From Hepsetus odoe (Eukaryota > Chordata > Actinopteri > Characiformes > Hepsetidae): 64,000 nucleotides of DNA. The stretch spans positions 10,089,502-10,153,501 of the forward strand of contig CM029372.1 of assembly GCA_017165825.1 (NCBI GenBank), given 5' to 3'. Made by a program: the position numbers and the translations under genes. Positions 11,970 through 24,118 of the stretch are shown piece by piece; the stretch's first letter is position 1, and each line of letters starts with the position of its first letter. The notes under the pieces are model-generated. The model ran no database searches. It worked only from the letters and a program-made list of their open reading frames with translations, and was not told the origin of the DNA.

Positions 11970-13554
11970 GTGCGTCATTCCAGTCCCTGCCTCTGTCTGC
12001 TCTCTTTAATTGTTTAAATCGCCGGCCCCCTGGGCCCGCGGGACCACTCCCAGTCAGGGTTCCTGTGCACATTACTCTGAATGAACATAAATAACTACTA
12101 TAATAGTAATAATACCAGTACTTTTATTCATTTTTACATTTGACTGTTGGTCTGTGTATAACTGTACGTGTGTGATCAAGTAGTGTTCTTATGTTGAGTT
12201 TGTTTCTTTATGAAATACTTGTAAAAAGGGGGGACCCATGAGGCCCTCTAAATATTGTTCTGAAAATCTTTTTTCTGTAAATAACTGTTGCAAACAAATA
12301 GTTGCACAACTGTTTTCATTTATCACTTGTAACAATGAGGAAAACACAGATTACTGATAATTGTTGGTATGAAAGATGAGGGTCATGATGATGATGATGC
12401 TGACAACAAGCACGCCCTTCTTGAACAAGGGCATTTGATGTCCACTGTATTTGCATTGGAGGAGAGGTTGACAGGAGAGAGAGAAAGAGAGAGGCATTAT
12501 TCATCATTCGCAAACACGCTATGACATAATACACAGCCTTAAAGAGCCCATATGCTCTCATAATGAGCAGAGCAGAATTAACAACACTTATAATAAGTAT
12601 TACAATCACAGCTTTGAAACTGCACTGCCAGCTCGTTTGTAAGGGGCTTTGGTTGGACTCTTCAGTTACAGTAGGTCAGAGTATTTTGTTTATGTGAAGC
12701 TTGAGAAGCTGGAACAGAAGCACTGCCACTAATAATGATTTTCTCCCAGTGGTGTAAACTGGGCAGGAGGGCCTGTTAAAATGCAGGGGACACTCTTGAC
12801 TCCTCCCCTGAGAGCTTGTGTAAGATTTAACAGCAGCAAGTAAAACCAAATGACATTTCTATTTCATTAATTAAAAGTCATTTTCTTGTGAAAACCATTA
12901 ATGACCCATAAGGTCATAGTTAGGCCACTAAGTCTCCTCCATTAAAACATGATGTACCGGAGGTGTTATTTGAAATATGAAAAACCTCAACTAAAGGAGG
13001 AGTTCTCAACATTTGAATGCCACTGTGTTTCCCTTTGCCACCACTGTAGGGGCAGATTTAAATGAGCTGTAACAGTCTGAAGATGCTCAGTCAGATAACA
13101 CACTAGATTTTGTTCTCTTGGACTCCCAACAGCAGGCCAGGATCTTCTAATATACTTTATTAGGGGGACAATATCTTCATTTCTTCCACCCCTTCCACTC
13201 ACACACTCTCACAGTGCTGTATTGTGTTCAGCACACACCCTCATTTTTCTCTTTTCTTTCCATTTGCTGTTTTCCAGTATGATTGGCCAGGCCTATTAAT
13301 GTCCCTGATTCTTTCTGCCCTTGTTCCAGTACTTACAGAGGTGCAGCCAGCAGCGCCGCATATGTGGCCTGGGTAATAAAATTTATGAACTACTTTATGC
13401 ACTGCTGCACCCTCAAAGAATTCAGTCCCTGTATTTACTCCCAGTTTTGCCATATGACGAGATGATTATGTGTTCAGGGAATGCATAATGAAAGGAAAAG
13501 CGCAGATTAAAAATGAGTTATGATCCTAAATGATTTGACCACACCTATAAAAAG

Positions 13555-13945
13555 ACATCATTATTATCATATTTGGCTGTTTGGGAAGTGAATGGATAAT
13601 TGTCTCTCTCTTCGCTTGTGTTCTCTCTTAGTTTTCCCACCTCAGCCTTCCAGTGAAGAGTGCTCTAACTTTTCAGCACTCCTGTGTGATGTGTACAATC
13701 TGATTTCATGTATTTATTTCTGTATTTTTGCCAACTTTGTATAGTGTAAAAAATATAAATATATGAGAGATTACTGTATAGATTTTAGCTGCCTATCGAC
13801 GGCACACAGTATATATAATTGGTAGAGTTAAACAGTCAGCTGTGTAGAAACATTCTAAAGCCAGTTATTGAGGTCATGCTTTCAGTAGAGACTTATGGCG
13901 CCACACAGTTACTTTTTTATATTCTGCCTTTCCTTTCGTTGTTTT
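13555..13945. repeat. copy A of a duplicated segment
   Basis: This stretch matches 15765-15842 plus 16746-16860 plus 17092-17230 in the same order and orientation. Shared text includes GAAGAGTGCTCTAACTTTTC, TTTTGCCAACTTTATATAGTG (one change), AGAGTTAAACAGTC and GAGGTCATGCTTTCAGTAGA. Copy A is uninterrupted. It may be an unnamed dispersed repeat or a local duplication. Confidence 0.8.
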
Positions 13946-14114
13946 CGTTTGTTTTTATAAATTATTGGGTGGCACCGAAAGGTCTGTGTTGTTTACTGTT
14001 TATTACTTTGTATGAGTTGTTTGTTTGTTTGTTTGTTGTTTATTTGTTGATCAACACAGCGAGGTTCAGGCGCCCAGGAGAGTGCATGGGAACGCAGGGT
14101 GGAACTTTGGGAGG

Positions 14115-14150
14115 GTGTGTGTGTGTGTGTGTGTGTATGTGTGTGTGTTA
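14115..14150. repeat. (GT)n microsatellite
   Basis: A GTGTGT run with one GTAT interruption. The frames that cross it in both directions are low-complexity shadows. Confidence 0.95.
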
Positions 14151-15842
14151 ACAATGCTTTAGTCTGTAACAGTGCTGTAGAAGCTCCTGTAGGGCCCTTT
14201 AGCTTATGTCTTCTGAAGTGTGTACTGTATGTGTGTCGTGTGTTAAATGTATGTGGACAAAGCTCTCCTAAATTGTTGCCCTCCACGTCTTTCTTAGACG
14301 GTCGTCTGCAAACATTTGGCCATCCAGGGACAAACAACATGTTCTGTGGGTAAAAATGATGGATAGTATAATAATTTTACACGTCATCCACAAGGAACAA
14401 ACTAAAATAGGCCATTTTTCTGCAATGTTTAGTGCACAGTTCGTTAGCTGTGTCTAACAGTGAAAAGAAAAAAATTCTGAATGAAATGTGCCATAACTTT
14501 TGTTACCGTCCACATTTAATGTTTAAAACTTTTTTTACCCAAATGTGCGAAAATACCCTAATTATGCATTAAAATGTGCAGAAGTGTGTTCCCAACACTT
14601 AAAAAGTCAACTAAACCTGCCATTGGACCAGAGGTGCGTTCAACACTACTACACTACTAAACTGGCAGGATAGTGGTCTTGTCGAAACAAAACCTTGTAT
14701 TTCCCAAATGGAAATGGAAAGAAAAAGGTTCTTAACATTTAATATATGGCAAAAGAAATGACTTTCTCTGAATCATTCTGGGTCATTTTTTATTACTCCA
14801 TTCATCATGAAAGGGTCACACAGTGTAAAGAGCAGTTTAGGATTAGTTAAGGGATACAAGGTTTTGATATAATGGCAACAATGTGCTCATTCTTTATAAG
14901 GTCGCTTTTCCAGATTAAGACTAAAAAGAGATTTCAGTGCGGATTTACCATTAGAACTGCAATGTAGTTCTAGACTCCACAGTTCACCTGGGAAACTGGC
15001 CTGTAATGTCCTGTGTTAAAATCAAGCCTTCTTTTCTTAGGCTTAACCAAAAATTTCTCCCAGATATTTATGTATAGATCCGTGCAGCTGTGTGTGTAGT
15101 TGTCCTTGTCATGTTTATGTGTGTTTACAAGAGTGTGAGTGTAGTTCTGGGTTGATGCATTCTGTACGCCTCAGTACTTTAACACCACTTCACACCATTC
15201 CACACTTCCCAAATCTTCAGACATTCCATGGAAACTATATGAAGGACTCTTTGAAGGTGTAGATATTTAGAGTTTATACATCTTAGTAATCCTGCATTAT
15301 CATAAAAATGTCTTCAAACATGCCTTGTAACAGTTACGTAGATTGCTAAGTTTGTTTTTTTCTTTTTTGGGGGGCTGGTCAGGAGTGTGGTTAGAGTTTG
15401 GGGCGTGTGTAAGCTCCTCCCAGCAGTCTTAAGGTTAAGCGTTCCCGTTTTTTTCTGCCTCTCCTGTTTTTTTGGCCGAGCGGACTGTGATTTAATTGGC
15501 TGATATATGTTTTCCTGTCTGCCCCCACCCCTCTGTGTGTTTGGGTGTGTGGGGTGGGTGGAGCTCTTACTATGTTCAATAATAAAATGAATAAAAAAAC
15601 AATTATAATAAATTGTACATCTGTGATTATATTGTCTCTACAAACTTGTTACCAAAAGCATACTTTGGGACTTTAAGATTAATGTTAATATTAAACTCTT
15701 CATAATGACAGTGAAAGGGTGGATTTAAGAAAAGGTTTTTTTGATGATTTGACTATATTAATATTAAGACATAATTATTATTTTTCGGCTGTATGAAAGT
15801 AAATGGATTATCATCCCTCTCTACTCTTGTGTTCTCTGTCAA

Positions 15843-16745
15843 CCAGCTCAAGTCAAGTCAAGTCAAGTAGGATTTTATTGTCATTTCAGCCATATACACA
15901 GTACACAGTGAAACGAAATAATGTTCCTCCAGGACGCTGGTGCTACACACAAGACAAGACACAAGACACAAGACAACATAAGACACAACATAATACACAA
16001 AACGGGGCAACAAGTGCATACAAGACAGACAACAACAGACGGCACGACAGACAGTACATTCATCCGTAGTGTTCAGAACAAAGCAGCCCAGGTAGATTGT
16101 AGTGTAGCAGTGTGGTGGAGCGATGTTACTGATAAAGTGCAAGAGTGCAACATGAGATAAATAAATAAATACAGGATGAAAAGTGGACTGGGTTTAAGAG
16201 TTCAAGATATTGGCGGTTTAGGAGTTCAACAGTCTGATGGCCAGGGGGAAGAAACTCTTTCCCATCCTGGAAGTGGAGGCCCGTATGCTGCGGAACCTTT
16301 TCCCGGATGGCAGGAGGGAGAAGAGAGTGTGGGATGGGTGGGAGGGATCATCCACAATGCTGGTTGCTTTGCAGATGCAGCGAGTGGTGAAAATGTCCTG
16401 TACAGAGGGCAGAGAGATCCCGATGATCTTCTCAGCTGTTCTCACTACCCGTTGTAGGGACTTGCGGTCTAAGACGTTGCAGTTCCCGTATCAGGCAGTA
16501 ATGCAGCCGCTCAGGATGCTCTCAATGGTTCCTCTGTAAAAGATGGTGAGGATGGAAGGTGGGAGATGGGCTTTCCTCAGTCTGCGCAGGAAGTAGAGGC
16601 GCTGCTGGGCTTTCTTTGTGATGGAGTTGGTGTTGAGGGACCACGTGAGGTTGTCAGTGATGTGAACACCAAGAAACTTGGTGCTCTGGACCATCTCCAC
16701 AGGTGAGGTGTTGATGATGAGTGGAGTGTGGTCCCGACGTGGTCA
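15843..16745 (-). mobile_element. non-LTR retrotransposon (LINE) 3' fragment
   Basis: On the minus strand it encodes the end of a reverse transcriptase polyprotein: KFLGVHITDNLTWSLNT, KKAQQRLYFLRRLRKAHLPP and YRGTIESILSGCITA in 16491-16700, then in a shifted frame in 16218-16445 VRTAEKIIGISLPSVQDIF and a RAST motif. These are typical of the L2/jockey-like LINE tails common in fish. The plus-strand start (AAGTCAAGTCAAGTCAAGTA, then TTTTATTGTCATTTCAGCC) is the element's 3' end. It is 5' truncated and frameshifted, so it is inactive. Confidence 0.85.
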
Positions 16746-16859
16746 TCTTCCAAATGAAGAGTGCTCTAACTTTTCAGCACCCTGCAATTTGTACAGTCTA
16801 ATTTCATGTATTTTTGCCTGTACTTTTGCCAACTTTATATAGTGTAAACATATTTTGGA

Positions 16860-17091
16860 GATTGCAAGATTATGTTGATTTGGACATTTACCGAGGGGAT
16901 ATGAGGATTATATCGGGAGGAGGATGTAGAGGATGGGACTGCCTGGCAAGAGGAAAATAGGAAGACCAAAGAGACTTGCAGGCCGTTGGAGTGAAAGAGG
17001 AAGATGCAGAAGAAATGGAAACAAAAGATCCATCCTGTTGTGATCCCTAACAGGGGGCAGCCAAAAGAAGAAGAGGAAGAAGAAGAAATAT
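16860..17091 (+). mobile_element. RTE/Rex3-like LINE 3' end
   Basis: The text GAAAATAGGAAGACCAAAGA (a KIGRPKR-like tail of an RTE reverse transcriptase) is followed by GTTGTGATCCCTAACAGGGG and CAGCCAAAAGAAGAAGAGGA, the known end of a very common fish RTE-type element with an AAG-rich tail. It sits inside copy B of the 13.5-kb repeat. A reverse-oriented relative starts at about 63891. Confidence 0.7.
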
Positions 17092-17239
17092 AACAGCACA
17101 CAGTATATATGATTGCTAGAGTTAAACAGTCCGCTGTGTAGAAACAAAGCCAATAACTGAGGTCATGCTTTCAGTAGAGACTTATGGCACTACACAGTTA
17201 CATTTTTATATTCTGCCTTTCCTTTCATTATAATCAATC

Positions 17240-17450
17240 AGGGGTCACAGGACATAAGGCAGATAAACACCCTGGACAGATTGCCAGTTTATCACAGACA
17301 CACTCACAGTCACTCCTAAGGCATAATTTAGCATTTAATCCACCTGACATGCACGTCATGGAACTGGAGCAACAGCACCCGAAGGAAACCCACACAGACA
17401 TAGACAGAGCATCCAAACTCCACAAAAAAAGGACCCCGACTCCTCCACCT
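17240..17450. repeat. dispersed fish repeat with a 'GGAGGAAACCC'-type core
   Basis: The words CACCCTGGACAGATTGCCAG, GCACCCGAAGGAAACCCACA and CCAAACTCCAC are in the same order as in a well-known vertebrate interspersed repeat. A second copy at about 32880-33200 has CTGGAGAAGTTGCCAGTCC, GGAGGAAACCGGAGCACTC and CATACAAACTCCACA. It has no coding content. Confidence 0.65.
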
Positions 17451-17737
17451 ACATAAAAATGGAAACAACACGATGACTATGGAGTCAGTCACAGTGTATT
17501 AAGTTTTATGCAAATTCTTTACTCTTGAATATTTGTCATTTTAATGGCTAATACAATGCGGTGCATCGCTCCACAGAGTAATGCATCTGAAGTGATTGGT
17601 CATGCTCAGTCAACATTAAGAACGAGCATGTTATTAATTTTAGCATGGCACATTCATTTGCTACAGTGCACCACTGCCTCTCCGTGTGTGAGTGCAACAC
17701 GTTTTTATGCCAACAAATAGTTGAGAGTTACAATCAA

Positions 17738-17793
<56 letters not shown>

Positions 17794-18861
17794 TGTATCA
17801 GTGTTAAATCAGCAAATGACTGAGCAGCAGGTTCGGTGCCTGTCCAGCTGAGACCTGTCATTACAAACAATTCAAAGGATGAAAACAAGGAAAATGTAAT
17901 GATACCAATGAATATTCAACATCTATGCAATAAAGACAACAGCAGACAATAGTGAGGAGTGAGCTGTATAACACACACACACACTCACACACACACACAC
18001 ACACAAACACAGCCATTTCAGAAAGTATGTTGTTTTTGTGCAGTTTTGTAAAGCAGTAGGAGGATGTAGAACATGAAGAAATGTTAGATGTTGCCATAAC
18101 GATGAATAGAGCTGGCAGTTCTACACTGACTCAGATTATGATATAATATGATCAAATAAAAGTCAATTAAGGTGCAAATAACTTGCAAGATATAAATAAC
18201 TTGCAAGATATAAAAAGTAGTGATCAAATCCTTAAGCAAGTTGTTCAGAATGATCCTATAACTATTAATATTTGTATGATTAGTTAATTAGTTCTTTTTT
18301 GTTGTTCATAAACACTGAAAAACTAAAAATTCCTTCTGGGTTCTAGTTTACAGCTTAGACATGGCTTATTCAGCCAACACTTTTTATGTTCTTACTCTAT
18401 GTAAAACAGCAGATATGATTACAGCATTATATTCCACATACTGACACACACACACACACACACACATACACCATACACACACATACACCAAGCCAGCTTC
18501 CTGTAGTCAGGGGCCGATTTGTTGTCCTTTCCTGAACTGCAACAGACGGCCCGAATCCCACCCAGCGCGGCGGGAGCCCCCACTTACATCACACAGTGCT
18601 ATAATTAGACACACTCCAACACACCTTTATCGCCCATACCCTCCTCTCTCTGTCTCTTTCTGTCTCTGGCAGAACAATACAGAAATGCCTCTCTGCTCTC
18701 CTTTCCCTTCCTCGTTCCTCTGCTCCTTACCCAAGCCTTCACTTCAGAAGCATGGCTCATTGTTTATTGCCAGGCTCAGGAGTGCAGGCATGAAGCTCCA
18801 CTTCCTTTTTTAACTGAGCCAAAGCCTCAGAGGATCGAAGTGTTTGAAACCTGCATCACCC

Positions 18862-18935
<74 letters not shown>

Positions 18936-20700
18936 TTCTCTGTAGAATGGATGAAAGGAAGCAAATGTTCTGTTTTGGCATGATTTGTGTTGCAGATGAG
19001 CTAAATGGCAAGAGAACTGCACACACTCTGAGTACCAGCAGGCCTCCAGGACAGATGGGAGGAGAGAGTGAGAGAGAGAGAAAGACAGAGACAGAGAGAC
19101 AAAAAGAGAGAGGAAAGTAGCAAGATGATAAGACTTTTAAAATGATGTGTAACAAAGCAACTTGCGTTACTGTGATAAAAGTACTGCAAAATAGGTGTAG
19201 TTTAGTTTGAGGGTGCCGCTCTTAAACTGTAGCATTATTACTTTACTGATTACATCCTAGTAGTAGAATAATCTCATTACTCATTACAGCTCAATAGTAA
19301 TTTCAATAGTTTTGTTTTTACCATCGTTCAGAATATACTTAATCTAAAATTTCTGTCTTATATCAAAATGAAATTAAAACTTCTGTGCTTGCACACACTC
19401 GGCACATAGTTTCGCCATTAACTGATGCATGTAGCAATTGCCCATACAAATCACGCAGTGGTATGGACTGCCTGTCAGTGTTTGGGTAGTAACTCCAAAG
19501 TAGCCCATTACTTTCTCACACTTGTAATAGGATTACATTACTCATCACTTTAAAAGGCCTGACCTATATCAATGCCTCTGCTTTGAACAAAGCAGACAGT
19601 TGTGCGTGTCAAAATGAATGACCAACTACCCAGTAGAAACAGCCACTTCAGTGTGGTGTGATTAATTATATGAAGCCAATGTAAATCTGAAACATTTTTA
19701 CTGTGAAGAAAAGAAAAGTAACTATGAAAACTATTTTCAAAGAACAATCAATGGCTCTGTTTGTTTGAAGAAGGGCAGAACACAAGTGATCACTTTTATT
19801 GTGGATAAAGATAGATGCAGAAGAACGAGAAAGAAAAGGAAGACAAATTTGTGAAGTGGAAATCCACAGAGAGAGAAGAAATATAAAAATGAAGCGCTAA
19901 TAGGAGAGGAATAAAGAAGAGATAGAAAGGGAGACTGAGAGAGAGCAGGCGGTGGAAGTGACAGGATGAATAACTGGTTTATTGCATCTGACTGGCTCTG
20001 GGCTAAACAAACAGACGCAGGATGATTGATTTAGGATGACAGGTGTGCACCCAAACACACGCACACACACACACGCATGCACACACACGCACACACGCAC
20101 ACACACACACATCAAAGATAAAACAGGCTTACATAAAAAAAAATTGATTTGAGGCCAGCATCATAACAGAATTTTATCTTTAAAATGTTTATTAAAGGCT
20201 TTATAGACCACTCTGTGCCTTCTGCTCTTTCTAGCGGCCTATGGCAATGTTTCCATAGCTACACTCCCTCCTTCAGTAAATAACTCATGGGAAATGTAGT
20301 TCCTGCTCTCAAGTCCTGCGTCCAGTGTCCCTGGAGAGGAACTCTCTCGTTTGACCTCATTTAGTGCCCTCCTTCTGGGCTGCAGACAGAGCTGTCCTCA
20401 GCCAGCCGTACTCACAGAAATCTGAGGTGCTTGTTGGGCTTTTTGGCCCTCGAGCAGCTTTGTGAGCAGCTGGAGTGAGCAGTGTTGGGTCTGAGTCGTT
20501 GTAAGAAATGCTAACACTGCAGCAAGGATGGGACAGCTCGAGGGACTGCACTTAAAAACCACTGTCACCTTCCGTTACCATCAGCTAGACCTCCACACAC
20601 CACCTCCTCTTCCAGCTGGGAAACTAGCAGGAAGAGGTGACACACTCTATTAAATGTGTGGTGCTACCAAGAGCTTCTCTTTATAGCCATCTTAATAATC
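17451..20700. other. gene-free intergenic stretch rich in simple repeats
   Basis: It holds a (GT)n tract at 17741-17790, CA tracts at about 17970-18003, 18443-18466 and 20056-20111, and a (CT)n tract at 18865-18938. Long frames here code only for THTHT, ERERER or SLSLS. I see no exon. Confidence 0.65.
18865..18938. repeat. (CT)n microsatellite
   Basis: About 75 bp of almost pure CT followed by variants. The reverse complement produces a spurious ERERER frame. Confidence 0.95.
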
Positions 20701-20834
20701 TTCATTAGATTCAGGATTCAAGATTCAAGAACTTTATTTGTCACATATACAGTTATACAACAACAACCAGCAGTAAAAAGTATCCCTGCATCACTCTTTC
20801 TTTAGACTGGACAAGGCAATGGGGTAAAAAAAGG

Positions 20835-20836
<2 letters not shown>

Positions 20837-20894
<58 letters not shown>
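20837..20894. repeat. (TA)n microsatellite
   Basis: An uninterrupted TA run of about 58 bp lying between a LINE 3' end and a SINE. Confidence 0.95.
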
Positions 20895-20895
<1 letters not shown>

Positions 20896-21085
20896 CGGTA
20901 GGATGCTTGCCTACAGACCTATGGATCAAGAGGTCACAGGTTCGAATCCCACCTCTAGCACTACCATCATTGGGTTCCTGAGCAAAACCCTTAACCCTGA
21001 GTTGCTCCAGGGGGACTGTCCCTGTAATTAGAACATGGAAGTCGCTCTGGATAAGAGTGTCTGCTAAATGCTGTAAATGTAAATG
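20895..21085 (+). mobile_element. tRNA-derived SINE, family A
   Basis: A B-box-like GGTTCGAATCCCACCTC, then CCCTTAACCCTGAGTTGCTC and CTCTGGATAAGAGTGTCTGC with an AAATGTAAATG tail. Related copies: 42662-42842 (+) and 55043-55237 (-). The tRNA-like part is not a tRNA gene. Confidence 0.85.
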
Positions 21086-21960
21086 AAAAAATAAGGTAGA
21101 AGTAAAAAATAGAACAAAGATATAACATTTTGAAAAACAGATCAATAGAATAGAATATGTAGAAACTGTACAGCTTTATAATACAAATGTACTTATTACA
21201 GTGAATATCACTGGAAGTGTAAAGTGGTGATGCATGTGTGTGTGTGTGTGCAAATATAGAGTAAATTATGGCATTTTATAGCTTTATGTGTAAGTACTAT
21301 GTTCAAGTACTAATGTGACAGGTTGCGTTTGACCAGATCTTCCTGATTGAAGAGACTTATGGCCGTCGGTATAGGGCTGGTCATAAGGTCATACGGTGGT
21401 CATAAGGCTGGTGAACTGTTTGCCTGAGTTGAGCAGGCCAAGCAAACTGTTTGCAGGGTGTGAGGAGTCCTTAATGATTTTGGACCTGCAGCGTTTGGTG
21501 TAAATATCCTGCAGGGAGGGCAGAGCATATCTGGTGCAGCGCTCACCTGATGACTCTCTGCAGTGCTTTGTGAACCTGGAGAGAGCAGTTCCCAAACCAC
21601 AAAGAAATGTTCATAGTCAGAATGCTCTCTACAGCAGCTGAGTAGAAGGTTTCTGGGATCACGGGAGAGACTGTAAATCTTCTCAGGTGCCTCAGGTGGT
21701 AGAGCTGCTGCCTCGCCTCAGAAATTAGATCCAGGTGAGATCCTCAGAGAGCTGAACGCCAAGATATCTGATGTTGCTCACCCTCTCCACTGTAGCACCG
21801 TTGATGTGGAGGGGTGAGTAGGAGTGCTGCTGCTTCCTGCTATAGTCCACAATCAGCTCTTTAGTTTTGCTCCAGTGCTGAGGGTGATGGTGTTGGACAC
21901 AATGCTGCCCATTACAAATATCTTTTGGCACCTTCCCTCATGGCATACACTAATCCAGTC

Positions 21961-23480
21961 TAACATATTTAAATAGAAACATACAGCTTTTTGGTACCCC
22001 TGTTTATAGTAGATCTCTCTCACCTGCACATGTTAGTGCTGCTGCACATACACCCCATTCAAAACAGTAAAGGTCTATTAATTATCTGTTGAGATGGGTC
22101 AGATGTCTTGAGAGCAGGAACCACACCACACTGTGCATGGCTCCAGGATTTAATGTTATGTTATTAGTTTTTTTTTTTGTTTTCTTTTTTCTTTTTTTTA
22201 AGATGCCATTGAAGCAAGAATGAAGGCTTGTTAAAACTAGCATTTAGAGAGGCAGTTACAAAAATGACTCTACTCTACTACATAAAGCCCATGTAAACTA
22301 AGGTTGGCACTCTTGAGGCAGCTGTGCTTGAGGTCTTGGGGTTGTTCTTCCATGGTTTTGAATCTTTGCTTAAAAGTCCACTCTTACCATCATTTTAACA
22401 AGGCTATTTCTTTGGCTTCTTTCCATGCATATGCATGAAGGGAAACTGCAGATAAATAGACTTGTCATCAGATCTTTGATGCACTACATGCATTATTCAG
22501 TATTGGTCAAGCTTCTATAAGCATTGTCAAACTGAGAGACAAATGGAAAAATCTTGGCTGCCACAGACAATTATCTGATGTAGCGAATTCATGTATAATC
22601 TTTGTGAGGGTACTGACAGAAAATCATTGCTCTGTTAATAAAGCAAGTTGAAACTTTTAGAGTGAAAGTGTCTCTGAGGACAGATTCGGCTTGCAGTGGA
22701 TCAGTGAGGAGAGATGGTAGGAGTGTATTCACTCACTGCATCCGCACCCACCATAGAGATCCTACTGCCCCAGTAGCAATCAGTTGAACACTTAGGGCCT
22801 TGACCTAGTCCACTGTCTTCACAGAGCAGAGTTATTTCTCCATCCTCTGGGTACGCCATCTCAGTACTGTAGACAGCAGAAGGTGTAGGACAAAGTGTAT
22901 GCATTTATTGTTTTTGAATTCAAAGGGCTGTGCCACTATTTCGATCGACCACGTCACTGTGCTGCTTGAGTACACTCACTAATGGCGTGATCCACAAGGG
23001 CAGCCAAGCCGGCACGGACTGTTCAATATCCCAGAGCGTGGAGGCAGGCAGGACAGTGACAGGTCGCCCTGCAGGAGGGAGCTGTTCTGCTCACTTGAGA
23101 GGGCAAAAGCAGGAGAAGTGCTGGCAGTAAAGGTGAGAGTGGATTAATGTGAGTGTTACAAGTGAAAGAAGACAGGATAGCACACACTTTCAGCCTTATG
23201 AACCAGCATGGCAAATGTTATTGCTTTATCCAATATCAATAAGATGCTTTCGGACCAGTGTGTATGGTCCAGGGAGATATTCATTCTGTATTGAAAAGAA
23301 ACTTTATCAGATATAGTTCAGCCAGCAAGCCCCACATTAATGATAGACTGGGTATTTCTTTTTATCAACCTTGTCCGATATTGCTTTATCCATTATCAAT
23401 AGTGTTTTATAGAGCCTAGTATAGGGGGAAGACATTTAATCACAGCCCAGCCTAATCATGGCATAGCCCAAGCAAATATA
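21961..23480. other. gene-free intergenic stretch
   Basis: No exon, RNA gene or repeat is recognised beyond short poly-T at about 22168-22200. Short frames at 22701-22904 and 22930-23130 show no domain and no codon signal that I can see. Confidence 0.55.
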
Positions 23481-23484
23481 AACA

Positions 23485-23770
23485 TTTATTTTCTCATAAT
23501 TATGAGACAGAAAATCCTTTAATTACGAGAAATGTCTTATTATTTCAGAACATAAAATACAAAAACGTTTTATGCCTTAATTATGAGAACATCTCAGAAT
23601 TATGAGATCATCTCATTATAACAAGGTAGTATGTAAAATAATATATAATAATGAGATATTTGCTCATAATTAAGGGTTGCTCTACTGTATAATTACAAAA
23701 TAATGTAATTTTATGACCTCATGACATTTTCTAGTAATAATGAGATGTTTATTTCATAACCACGTAACCA
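23485..23770. repeat. array of degenerate TCATAATTATGAGA palindromes
   Basis: The palindromic word CTCATAATTATGAGA and near variants recur at about 23493, 23523, 23578, 23594, 23650, 23663 and 23737. This looks like a decayed tandem repeat of a short palindrome found in fish genomes. Confidence 0.65.
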
Positions 23771-24118
23771 CTTATAATAATGACATGCTGAAAAGGTTGA
23801 TTTTTTTATTTTCTTTTATTTTGCTTGGCAGCAATATGCCAATGTATGACCAAAAGCAATTGCAGAATTAAGATGTTGCTTCGGCTCTGGACTGGATTTT
23901 AACTGTCTGCTCTTGGCATTTCATTAGATGTCATGCTGAGAGATAACAGCGGTGCATTGTTAGCTCTCCTGTGCGTGGACTGATGATGCAACAAAGGGTG
24001 ATGAGAAACCACTAAGCAGTCAACTGCCCACTTAAGTTTTCCACTGAATTGTGCAGTTACGTTTAAAAAGGGCTGTATGTGATTCTCATATGGATTATCT
24101 GTTGCACAAACGCAATCA

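Larger units (their letters stand above)
7351..13540. other. gene-free intergenic stretch
   Basis: I see no exon with splice sites and no recognisable protein. The stretch holds microsatellites at about 8288-8312, 10361-10436, 10500-10570, 10691-10721 and 11901-11966 and otherwise AT-rich unique-looking DNA. Short frames near 8720-8906 and 11520-11800 have no features I recognise. Confidence 0.6.
15765..17230. repeat. copy B of a duplicated segment, split by two retrotransposon insertions
   Basis: Same sequence as 13555-13945 but broken twice: first after CTTGTGTTCTCTGTCAACC by the LINE fragment at 15843-16745, then after about 16860 by an RTE-like 3' end that finishes near 17091. The matching flanks on each side of both insertions allow both breakpoints to be placed within some tens of bases. 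Confidence 0.75.
20705..21960 (-). mobile_element. LINE 3' fragment with a nested (TA)n tract and SINE
   Basis: On the minus strand, pieces of a LINE reverse transcriptase tail can be read: KTKELIVDYSRKQQHSYSP and NIRYLGVQLSEDLTW near 21725-21880, and ALPSLQDIYTKRCRSK with HPANSLLGLLNSGKQ near 21389-21595. The plus-strand beginning GATTCAAGAACTTTATTTGT is the element's 3' end. The (TA)n run at 20837-20894 and a SINE at 20895-21085 sit inside it. It is frameshifted and incomplete. It is a different subfamily from the copy at 15843, though related. Confidence 0.8.

Noticed and set aside
20753..21145. 130-codon frame on the minus strand with YIYIYI run
   Set aside because: It runs over a (TA)n tract and a SINE.
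23485..23770. CRISPR-like repeated palindromes
   Set aside because: Spacing and repeat sequence are irregular and the DNA is vertebrate; this is a eukaryotic repeat.
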